From positions 1-6,621 of the forward strand of contig CAMLRG010000261.1 in NCBI GenBank assembly GCA_946482335.1: a DNA stretch of 6,621 nucleotides, given 5' to 3'. Position 1 is the first letter of the stretch; every line of letters starts with the position of its first letter. A program made the translations under genes and the position numbers. The DNA comes from an uncultured Duganella sp. GTDB lineage: Bacteria > Pseudomonadota > Gammaproteobacteria > Burkholderiales > Burkholderiaceae. Under the pieces are notes generated by a model. The model worked only from the letters and a program-made list of their open reading frames with translations, was not told where the DNA came from and did no database searches. This document shows positions 1-6,088 of the stretch, one piece after another.

Positions 1-177
1 TCGACCGTGATCACCGACACCTATGCCTCCGACTACGCCGTGCAATTGCTTGAGCAATCCGGCGTCAACGTGGTCACGGTGGCGCCCGAAGCGCTGCCGC
101 AAGTGTCCGGCGCCGCATTCGCCCCCAATTTCGACTTCCAGCCCGCAGCGCTTTACCACACGGAGACATCGCATTGA
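1..177 (+). CDS. C-terminal end of a probable DeoR-family transcriptional regulator (partial, 5' end outside window)
   Basis: Frame 1 is open from the first base to the TGA at 175-177, giving 58 residues. The start of the fragment (STVITDTYASDYAVQLLEQSG, then VNVVTV) has the pattern of the last strand-helix-strand of the DeoR sensor domain. In that family a 'hxxhITD' strand is followed by a helix ending in 'L...GV' and a short hydrophobic strand. About 25 further residues of no recognisable domain follow. The known rha locus of Rhizobium leguminosarum has the DeoR-type regulator rhaR directly before rhaS, which fits this position. The stop codon overlaps the TTG start of the next gene, so the two are co-transcribed. 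The DNA-binding helix-turn-helix would be N-terminal and is outside the window. The family call rests on a short tail plus synteny. A sugar isomerase or another enzyme with an alpha/beta C-terminus is not excluded. Confidence 0.5.
   Translation, partial: STVITDTYASDYAVQLLEQSGVNVVTVAPEALPQVSGAAFAPNFDFQPAALYHTETSH
162..165 (+). promoter_or_regulatory. Ribosome binding site that fixes the TTG start of rhaS
   Basis: GGAG lies 8 bases before the TTG at 174-176, an ordinary Shine-Dalgarno distance. No ATG or GTG in the rhaS frame lies nearby that would give a full signal peptide. The first in-frame ATG (216) would start inside the hydrophobic segment. The site lies within the 3' end of the upstream gene. 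Confidence 0.7.
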
Positions 178-1181
178 AATCCAGGAGACTCGTTATCGCG
201 GCCGTCGCCGCGGGCATGCTGGCGGCGCTCGCCGGCTGCAGTGAAAAGGCACCGGAAAAGGTCCGCATCGCCATGGTGGTCAAGAGCCTGGGCAACGGCT
301 TCTTCGACGCCGCCCACACCGGCGCCAACGAAGCGGCCGCGCAGCTGAAGAACGTCGAGATCATCTACACCGGTCCCACCACGCCCAGCGCGGAGGGCCA
401 GATCGAAATCATCAATTCTTTGATCAGCCAGAAGGTTAGCGCTATCGTCATTTCGGCCAACGACCCGAACGCGCTGGTGCCGATCACCAAAAAGGCCATG
501 CAGCGCGGCATCAAGGTGATTTCCTTCGACAGCGGACTGGCCGAGGAAGGCCGCCAGATGCACCTGAACCCCTCCAACGCGCAGCTGATCGGCCGCAAGC
601 AGATCCAGATGGCCTATGACGCCATTGGCGGCTCCGGCGAAATCGCCATCCTGTCCGCCTCGGCGCAGGCCACCAACCAGAATATCTGGATCAAGGTGAT
701 GAAGGATGAACTGGCCAAGCCGGAGTTCTCAAAACTGAAGCTGGTCGCCACCGTCTACGGCGACGACCAGTCGGACAAGAGCTACCGCGAAGCGATCGGC
801 CTGTTGCGCAGCAACCCGAACCTGAAAGCCATCATCGCCCCGACCACGGTCGGCATCAATGCCGCCAGCAAGGCGGTGGTGGACGAGAAGCTGGTAGGCA
901 AGGTGTTCGTGACCGGACTCGGGCTGCCGTCCGAAATGGCGGGCCACGTGAAGAGTGGCGCGGTACGCGAGTTCGCCATCTGGAACCCGATCGACCTCGG
1001 TTATGCGGCCACTTATGCGGCCTATGGCTTCGTCAAGGGCGACGCGGCTGCCAAGGCGGGCGGCAGCATCAACGCCGGCCGCATGGGAACCCTGGCGCTC
1101 GACGACCACGGCGAAGCCGCCATGGCGCCGCCCTTTACCTACAACAAGGAGAACGTGGACCAGTTCTCCAAGATCTTTTGA
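174..1181 (+). CDS. rhaS: Rhamnose ABC transporter, periplasmic substrate-binding lipoprotein RhaS
   Basis: This 335-residue type I periplasmic binding protein (RbsB/Peripla_BP_4 fold) is the capture component of a CUT2-class sugar importer. The N-terminus is a lipoprotein signal: KSRR, a hydrophobic stretch at about 6-18, then the lipobox LAGC with Cys22 as the predicted lipidated residue. The mature part has the binding-protein features KSLGNGFF (37-44), YTGPTTPSAEGQ (65-76), ISANDPNA (93-100), a sugar-contact type loop SFDSG (117-121), TNQN (167-170), YGDDQSDKSYREA (195-207) and GLGLPSEMAGHVKSG (248-262), and ends in FSKIF. These segments closely match what I remember of rhizobial RhaS, so rhamnose is the expected ligand. 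Length is normal for the family. The TTG start overlaps the TGA of the upstream gene, and rhaT begins 6 bases after the stop. A related 6-deoxy sugar or lyxose as additional ligand cannot be excluded. Confidence 0.87.
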   Translation: MKSRRLVIAAVAAGMLAALAGCSEKAPEKVRIAMVVKSLGNGFFDAAHTGANEAAAQLKNVEIIYTGPTTPSAEGQIEIINSLISQKVSAIVISANDPNALVPITKKAMQRGIKVISFDSGLAEEGRQMHLNPSNAQLIGRKQIQMAYDAIGGSGEIAILSASAQATNQNIWIKVMKDELAKPEFSKLKLVATVYGDDQSDKSYREAIGLLRSNPNLKAIIAPTTVGINAASKAVVDEKLVGKVFVTGLGLPSEMAGHVKSGAVREFAIWNPIDLGYAATYAAYGFVKGDAAAKAGGSINAGRMGTLALDDHGEAAMAPPFTYNKENVDQFSKIF

Positions 1182-1187
1182 AGCGCC

Positions 1188-2690
1188 ATGCAGGATAACC
1201 AGGCACCAGTGCTGGAGCTGTCCGGCATCAGCAAGCGTTTTGCAGGCATCGTGGCGCTGAACAAAGTCAGCCTCTCGGTCCGCCCCGGTGAAGTGATGGC
1301 GCTGGTTGGCGAAAATGGCGCCGGCAAATCCACGCTGGTCAAGACGCTCACCGGCATCTACACGCCGGACGAAGGCAGCATCCGCCTCGGCGGGCAGGAA
1401 GTGGTCTTCGCCAGCCCGCAGGACGCCATGTGCGCCGGCATCACGGCCGTGCACCAGGAAACGGTGATGTTCGACGAGCTGACGGTGGCCGAGAACATCT
1501 ACGTCGGCCGCCACCCCAGCCGCGCCGGCCGCATCGACTGGAAGCTGATCGAGGCCGAAGCGGCGAAGCTGTTCGAGCGCCTGGAAGTGGCGTTGCCGGT
1601 GCGGGCCCGTGTCAAGGACTTGAGCGTGGCGCAGCGCCACTTCGTCGAGATTGCGCGCGCGCTGTCGCAGGAAGCGCGTGTGGTGATCATGGACGAACCG
1701 ACCGCCTCGCTGTCGCAGCGCGAAATCCATGAGCTGTACCGCATCATCGGCCAGCTGCGCGCGGCCGGCACGGCGGTCATTTTCATTTCCCACAAATTCG
1801 ACGAGATCTTCACGGTGGCCGACCGCTACACCGTGCTGCGCGACGGCCAGTTCATCGCCGACGGCGCGCTGGCCGACATCGACGAAGCCGGCCTGGTATC
1901 GCTGATGGTGGGCCGCGCCGTGCATGACGCCTACCCCAAGGCTGACGTGGCGCCGGGCGAAGTTCTGCTGGAGGTCGAACGCCTGTGCCACCCTACCGAA
2001 TTCGACAACGTCAGCTTCCAGCTACGGCGCGGCGAAATCCTGGGCTTTTACGGCCTGGTTGGCGCCGGCCGCTCGGAAGTGATGCAAGCCCTGTTCGGCC
2101 TGACCGGCAACGTCAGCGGCAGCGTCAGACTGGAGGGCAGGCCGCTGCGCATCGGCAGTCCGAGCGATGCCATCGCCCATGGCATCGCCTATGTGCCGGA
2201 AGACCGCCAGCACCAGGGCGCCCACCTGTCGCTGCCCATCATGCAGAACATCACCCTGCCGATCCTGTCGCGCATCGGCTTCCTGCTGCGCAAGCGGCGC
2301 GCCGAAGAGTGCGCCATCGCGCGCCACTTCAGCGAACAGCTGGAACTCAAGGCCAGCCACCTGATGCAGGACGTGTCCGAACTCTCCGGCGGCAACCAGC
2401 AGAAAGTGGTACTGGGCAAATGGCTGGCCACGCAGCCCAAAGTGATCATCCTGGACGAGCCGACCAAGGGCATCGACATCGGCTCCAAGGCCGCCGTGCA
2501 CCGCTTCGTCAGCCAGCTGGTGGAGAAAGGCTTGTCGGTCATCCTCGTTTCGTCCGAACTGCCGGAAGTACTGGGCCTGGCCGACCGCGTGGTCGTCATG
2601 CACCAGGGCCATGTGAAGCAAGTATTCGATCGCGCAGAAGCCACGCCTGAAAACGTCGTGGCGGCCGCTTCCGCGCTGGAGGTTGCATGA
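1188..2690 (+). CDS. rhaT: Rhamnose ABC transporter, tandem ATP-binding subunit RhaT (ABC ATPase, not the E. coli RhaT permease)
   Basis: This 500-residue cytoplasmic ATPase has two fused nucleotide-binding domains, the usual design of CUT2 (ribose/xylose/rhamnose type) importers. Domain 1 has Walker A GENGAGKST (41-49), Q-loop Gln90, a variant signature LSVAQ (145-149), Walker B VVIMDEP (165-171, Glu170) and switch His202. Domain 2 has a degenerate Walker A, GLVGAGRS (289-296), with Arg295 in place of the lysine. Its signature LSGGNQQ (399-405) and Walker B VIILDEP (419-425) are intact, but Ser455-Ser456 stand where the switch histidine would be. One ATP site is therefore probably much weaker, as is common in this family. 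The LSVAQRH signature resembles the rhizobial rhamnose ATPase. The ATG at 1188 is 6 bases after rhaS with only a weak Shine-Dalgarno sequence, so translation is likely coupled to rhaS. Its stop overlaps the rhaP start (ATGA). Confidence 0.88.
   Translation: MQDNQAPVLELSGISKRFAGIVALNKVSLSVRPGEVMALVGENGAGKSTLVKTLTGIYTPDEGSIRLGGQEVVFASPQDAMCAGITAVHQETVMFDELTVAENIYVGRHPSRAGRIDWKLIEAEAAKLFERLEVALPVRARVKDLSVAQRHFVEIARALSQEARVVIMDEPTASLSQREIHELYRIIGQLRAAGTAVIFISHKFDEIFTVADRYTVLRDGQFIADGALADIDEAGLVSLMVGRAVHDAYPKADVAPGEVLLEVERLCHPTEFDNVSFQLRRGEILGFYGLVGAGRSEVMQALFGLTGNVSGSVRLEGRPLRIGSPSDAIAHGIAYVPEDRQHQGAHLSLPIMQNITLPILSRIGFLLRKRRAEECAIARHFSEQLELKASHLMQDVSELSGGNQQKVVLGKWLATQPKVIILDEPTKGIDIGSKAAVHRFVSQLVEKGLSVILVSSELPEVLGLADRVVVMHQGHVKQVFDRAEATPENVVAAASALEVA
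2677..2682 (+). promoter_or_regulatory. Ribosome binding site of rhaP
   Basis: TGGAGG lies 4 bases before the ATG at 2687, inside the last codons of rhaT. It supports the ATGA overlap start rather than a later methionine. Confidence 0.6.
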
Positions 2691-3679
2691 AATTCCTGAA
2701 ACAGCGCGAAGCCCTGCTGGCGCTCTCGATCGTTGGCCTGGCGCTGCTGGTGGGCTGGCGCGCTCCCGTGTTCCTGACCGCCCCCAGCCTGGGCAACCTG
2801 CTGACCGACAGCACCCTGCTGGTCATGCTGGCCCTGGCGCAGATGCTGGTGATCGTCACGCGCGGTGTCGACCTGTCGGTGGCGTCCATCCTGGCCCTGT
2901 GCGGCATGGCGGCGGCCCTGCTGGCTTCGCGCAATCCCGGCTTGCCGCTGGCCCTGGTGATGCTGGCAGCCACCGCGCTCGGACTGCTGCTTGGCCTGCT
3001 CAATGGCTGGCTGGTCGGCTACCTGGCCTTGCCGCCCATCGTCGTCACGCTCGGCACCATGAGCGTGTACCGTGGGCTGGTGTTTGTCCTGTCCGGCGGC
3101 GCCTGGGTCAACTCGCACCAGATGCCCGACGCCTTTGTCGCCTTCCCTCTCGAACGCATGTTCGGCCTGACCCACCTGGTCTGGATCGCCGCCGCCACCG
3201 TGCTGACCGCATGGTACGTGGCGCGCCACAGCCGTTTTGGCCGCGACCTGTACGCCATCGGCAACGAGCCCGCGTCGGCACGCTACGTCGGCATCCCGAT
3301 CGCGCGCCGCCTGTTGTGGACTTACGGCCTGTCCGGTGCGGTCGCCGGCTTGTGCGGCTACCTGTGGGTGGCGCGCTACGCCGTCGCCTATACCGAAATC
3401 GCCTATGGCTTCGAATTCACCGTGATCGCCGCCTGCGTAATCGGCGGCATCAGCATTGCCGGCGGCTGCGGCTCGGTGACCGGCGCCGTACTCGGTGCCC
3501 TGTTCCTCGCGGTGATCGGCAATGCCCTGCCGGTGGTCAAGGTTTCGCCATTCTGGCAAAGCGCGCTGACCGGCATCGTCATCCTCGCCGCAGTCCTGAT
3601 CAATGCACGCGGCAGCCGCAGCAAGGGACGCCAGATCCTGCCGCTGCACCTGAACCATCCAGCCAGGAGTGCCGCATGA
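2687..3679 (+). CDS. rhaP: Rhamnose ABC transporter, permease RhaP
   Basis: This 330-residue inner-membrane protein belongs to the BPD_transp_2 family of CUT2 sugar permeases. About ten hydrophobic segments are visible, near 8-24, 43-58, 65-80, 88-112, 115-135, 163-180, 211-228, 243-263, 265-285 and 293-306. Family motifs are RGVDLSVASILAL (59-71), PPIVVTLGTMSVYRGL (116-131), RFGRDLYAIGNEPASARYVG (183-202) and VIGGISIAGGCGSVTGA (251-267). SGGAWVNSHQMP (136-147), AGLCGYLWVARYAVAY (220-235) and NALPVVKVSPFWQ (279-291) match what I recall of rhizobial RhaP, which supports the specific name. It should pair with RhaQ as a heterodimeric channel driven by RhaT. The start codon overlaps the rhaT stop and the stop overlaps the rhaQ start (ATGA at both ends). 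Assigning P rather than Q to this permease follows the known gene order and these motifs. Confidence 0.85.
   Translation: MKFLKQREALLALSIVGLALLVGWRAPVFLTAPSLGNLLTDSTLLVMLALAQMLVIVTRGVDLSVASILALCGMAAALLASRNPGLPLALVMLAATALGLLLGLLNGWLVGYLALPPIVVTLGTMSVYRGLVFVLSGGAWVNSHQMPDAFVAFPLERMFGLTHLVWIAAATVLTAWYVARHSRFGRDLYAIGNEPASARYVGIPIARRLLWTYGLSGAVAGLCGYLWVARYAVAYTEIAYGFEFTVIAACVIGGISIAGGCGSVTGAVLGALFLAVIGNALPVVKVSPFWQSALTGIVILAAVLINARGSRSKGRQILPLHLNHPARSAA
3665..3669 (+). promoter_or_regulatory. Ribosome binding site that fixes the rhaQ start
   Basis: AGGAG lies 6 bases before the ATG at 3676. This matters because the rhaQ frame stays open for about 330 codons upstream of this ATG, across the whole of rhaP, so an automatic caller could extend the gene wrongly to near 2683. 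Confidence 0.75.
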
Positions 3680-4692
3680 GCTCCGCCCCAACCATGACCG
3701 CACCAAGCCCTTCGCGCTACACCATCCTCGACCGTCCCGGATTCCGCCTCGGCGCCCTGATGGGCCGCTGGGAATCGCTGCTGGCACTGCTGCTGCTGGC
3801 GGTGTTCGCCGTCAACGGCGCCCTGCTGCCGCATTTCCTCGACCTCGACAACCTGGCCGACGGCACCTTCAACTTCAGCGAGAAGGCCCTGATCGCACTG
3901 CCGATGGCATTGCTCATCATTTGCCGCGAGATCGACATTTCCGTGGCCGGCATCCTGGCGCTGGCCTCGGTGGCCATGGGGATGGCCAACGGCGCCGGCT
4001 GGCCGCCGGAATCGCTGCTGTTGGTCGGCCTGGCCACCGGCGCGGCCTGCGGTGCGCTGAACGGCGTGCTGGTGACGCGCTTCGCCCTGCCCTCCATCGT
4101 GGTCACCATCGGCACCGTGTCGGTGTTCCGCGGCCTGGCCAGCGTGGTGCTGGGCGACCAGGCATTCACCGGCTACCCGCAACTGATGGCCGACTGGGGC
4201 CAGGGCTATTTCTTCGGCGTGCTGCCGCGCGAATTCGCGCTGCTGCTGGTATTTGCCGCGCTGTTTGCCTTCGTGCTGCACGCCACCAGCTGGGGGCGCC
4301 GCATCTACGCCATCGGCAATAACCCGGTGGCGGCGCGCTTCTCCGGCATCGCGGTCGACCGCTACCGCTTCATGCTGTTCGTGCTGGCGGGCGCCATGGC
4401 CGGCCTGGCGGCCTTCCTGCTGACCGGCCGCATCGGCAGCACGCGGCCGAATATCGCCATGGGCTGGGAGCTGGAAGCGATCACCATGGTGATCCTCGGC
4501 GGCGTCAGCATTTCGGGCGGTGTCGGCACCATCGGCGGCGTGATGCTGGCCGTGCTGACGCTGGGCGCCGTCACGTTCGGCCTGTCGCTGGCCAATGTGC
4601 CAGGCATTTACATGACGATCGCGGTCGGCGTACTGCTGCTGGTGACCATCGCCGTGCCGCGCCTGTTGCGCCGCCGCCAGGTGGCCAAATGA
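3676..4692 (+). CDS. rhaQ: Rhamnose ABC transporter, permease RhaQ
   Basis: This 338-residue inner-membrane permease of the BPD_transp_2 family is the second, non-identical channel subunit beside RhaP. It begins with about 32 polar residues before the first membrane segment (34-50). Motifs are FNFSEKALIALPMALLI (66-82), REIDISVAGILALASVAMG (84-102), FALPSIVVTIGTVSVFRGL (136-154), WGRRIYAIGNNPVAARFSGI (206-225) and VILGGVSISGGVGTIGG (272-288). It ends in a basic tail, RLLRRRQVAK. GRWESLLALLLL (30-41) and the FNFSEK region resemble rhizobial RhaQ as I remember it. The start was placed at the ATG at 3676 because it has a good AGGAG site, forms an ATGA overlap with rhaP like the other junctions, and gives the normal family length. 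Upstream codons in this frame translate to an Arg/Pro/Gly/Ala-rich non-protein-like sequence. Its stop overlaps the rhaK start. Confidence 0.86.
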   Translation: MSSAPTMTAPSPSRYTILDRPGFRLGALMGRWESLLALLLLAVFAVNGALLPHFLDLDNLADGTFNFSEKALIALPMALLIICREIDISVAGILALASVAMGMANGAGWPPESLLLVGLATGAACGALNGVLVTRFALPSIVVTIGTVSVFRGLASVVLGDQAFTGYPQLMADWGQGYFFGVLPREFALLLVFAALFAFVLHATSWGRRIYAIGNNPVAARFSGIAVDRYRFMLFVLAGAMAGLAAFLLTGRIGSTRPNIAMGWELEAITMVILGGVSISGGVGTIGGVMLAVLTLGAVTFGLSLANVPGIYMTIAVGVLLLVTIAVPRLLRRRQVAK

Positions 4693-6068
4693 GCCGCGCC
4701 ACCGTCGTCCTCGACATCGGCAAGACCAACGCCAAGCTGACGCTGATTGACGCCGACGGCGGCCAGCTCGCCGAACAGCGCCGGCCAAACAGCATCCTGC
4801 GGGACGGCCCCTACCCGCACCACGATACGGAGGGCATCTGGCAATGGATGCTGGATGTGCTGCGCCAGTTCGCGGCGCGCGCCGATATCGGCGCCATCGT
4901 TCCCGTGACCCACGGCGCCACGGCCGCACTGGTCGGCGACGGGGGCCTGGTGCTGCCGGTACTTGATTACGAATACCCACTGCCGGCCGCGCACGTCGAG
5001 CGCTACGACATGCTGCGCCCGGCCTACGGCAGCAGCTATTCGCCGCGCCTGCCGGCGGGGCTGAACCTGGGCAGCCAGCTGGTCTGGCAGGCGCAAGCCT
5101 TCCCGGCCGAGTTTGCCCGCGTGCGCCATATCCTGATGTACCCGCAATACTGGGCTTGGCGCCTGTGCGGCGTGGCGGCGGGCGAAGTCACTTCGCTGGG
5201 TTGTCATACCGACTTGTGGCATCCCGCGCGGCAAGCGTATTCCACGCTGGTCGAACGCATGGATTGGAACGCCCTGTTCCCCCCGTTGCAGCCTGCGTGG
5301 CAGGCACTGGGCATGCTCAAGCCGGGCATCGCGGCGCAGGCCGGGCTCCCGGCCGATTGCCAGGTGCTGTGCGGCATCCACGACAGCAATGCCTCGCTGC
5401 TGCGCCACCTCGGCGCCGATCCGGCGCAGGCGCCGGCCGTGCTGTCCACCGGCACCTGGGTGATCGCCGCCGCGCCGGGCATGGCGCTCGACGCGCTGCG
5501 CGAGGAAGCCGACATGCTGGCCAATTGCAGCGCCTTCGCGCAGCCGGTGCCGTGCATGCGCTTCATGGGCGGGCGCGAGTTTGGTGCCATCGTTGGCGAC
5601 GGCGCGGCCGCGCCGGCGGTCTTCGGCCAAGCGGAGCTGGAAACGCTGGTTCGGCAAGGCAGCTTCGCCCTGCCCGCCTTCGCTGCTGCCGGGCCGTTCG
5701 CGCAACGTGCCGGCAGCTTCGCCGGCCCGGCCGCCGCCAACGCTGCCCAGCGCGCGGCACTCGGCACCCTGTACATCGCGCTGATGTGCGACTACTGCCT
5801 GGATGCGTTGGGCGTGGCGGGGGATGTGGTGGTCGAAGGCGCGTTCACCGGCAACCCGCACTTCGCGCCGCTGTTGGCTGCGTTCCGCTCGTCGGCGGTC
5901 ACGGCGCGCGTATTGGCCACCGACGACACCAGCGGCACCACGTGCGGCGGCTGGCTGCTGCATCGCCGCGACGGCAAGCCGCAATTGCAGGGCCGCACTG
6001 CGGAGCCCCTGACGCTGGAGGGCTTGCCCGCCTACCGCCAGCGCTGGCGCCAGCTCATTGCGGAATGA
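4689..6068 (+). CDS. rhaK: FGGY-family carbohydrate kinase, probable rhamnose-pathway kinase RhaK
   Basis: This 459-residue cytoplasmic kinase of the FGGY (xylulokinase/rhamnulokinase) superfamily has a two-domain actin-like fold. Phosphate loop 1 is LDIGKTNAKL (8-17). A hinge-like substrate region, PVTHGATAALV, lies at 72-82. The probable catalytic base is Asp232 in GIHDSNASL (229-237). Phosphate loop 2 is STGTWVIA (253-260), and the C-terminal nucleotide-binding motif is VVVEGAFTGNPHFAPLL (380-396). The 'DIGKTNAK' opening is typical of the branch that includes rhizobial RhaK rather than E. coli RhaB. In that system the kinase is part of the transporter operon and is reported to be needed for RhaSTPQ transport activity. 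The reaction is inferred to be ATP-dependent phosphorylation of L-rhamnulose. L-fuculose or another ketose remains possible. The ATG overlaps the rhaQ stop, with AGGTGG (4679-4684) 4 bases upstream. No further + strand gene follows in the window. Confidence 0.8.
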   Translation: MSRATVVLDIGKTNAKLTLIDADGGQLAEQRRPNSILRDGPYPHHDTEGIWQWMLDVLRQFAARADIGAIVPVTHGATAALVGDGGLVLPVLDYEYPLPAAHVERYDMLRPAYGSSYSPRLPAGLNLGSQLVWQAQAFPAEFARVRHILMYPQYWAWRLCGVAAGEVTSLGCHTDLWHPARQAYSTLVERMDWNALFPPLQPAWQALGMLKPGIAAQAGLPADCQVLCGIHDSNASLLRHLGADPAQAPAVLSTGTWVIAAAPGMALDALREEADMLANCSAFAQPVPCMRFMGGREFGAIVGDGAAAPAVFGQAELETLVRQGSFALPAFAAAGPFAQRAGSFAGPAAANAAQRAALGTLYIALMCDYCLDALGVAGDVVVEGAFTGNPHFAPLLAAFRSSAVTARVLATDDTSGTTCGGWLLHRRDGKPQLQGRTAEPLTLEGLPAYRQRWRQLIAE

Positions 6069-6072
6069 GGCC

Positions 6073-6088
6073 GGCGCCGCAAGGCGTC
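6073..6088. other. Small GNRA-loop hairpin at the convergent rhaK / GH43 junction
   Basis: On the + strand GGCGCC (6073-6078) can pair with GGCGTC (6083-6088) around the tetraloop GCAA. This gives a 6-bp stem with one G-U pair and a GNRA loop. It sits in the 18-base gap and reaches into the stop codon of the - strand gene. No T-run follows on either strand, so it is not a standard intrinsic terminator. It may act as a 3' end stabiliser or be a chance product of GC-rich sequence. Confidence 0.3.

Noticed and set aside
1182..1187. Possible regulatory spacer between rhaS and rhaT.
   Set aside because: Only 6 bases separate the genes and no hairpin or repeat is visible around them.
2683..3675. 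The reading frame of rhaQ stays open upstream through all of rhaP, giving a possible 669-codon gene.
   Set aside because: The extra part is an Arg/Pro/Gly/Ala-rich translation with no domain. The same DNA in the other frame encodes a clear permease. A strong RBS and ATGA overlap support the start at 3676.
3779..3803. CTG-rich run that looks like a trinucleotide repeat.
   Set aside because: It encodes the leucine-rich first membrane segment of RhaQ with the preferred Leu codon, so coding demand explains it.
729..5984. Long open frames on the - strand opposite the rha genes (729-1991, 2189-3787, 3403-4980, 4608-5984).
   Set aside because: Their translations are rich in Gln, Arg, His, Ala and Gly without domains. 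They mirror the G/C-biased third positions of the real + strand genes and are typical shadows.
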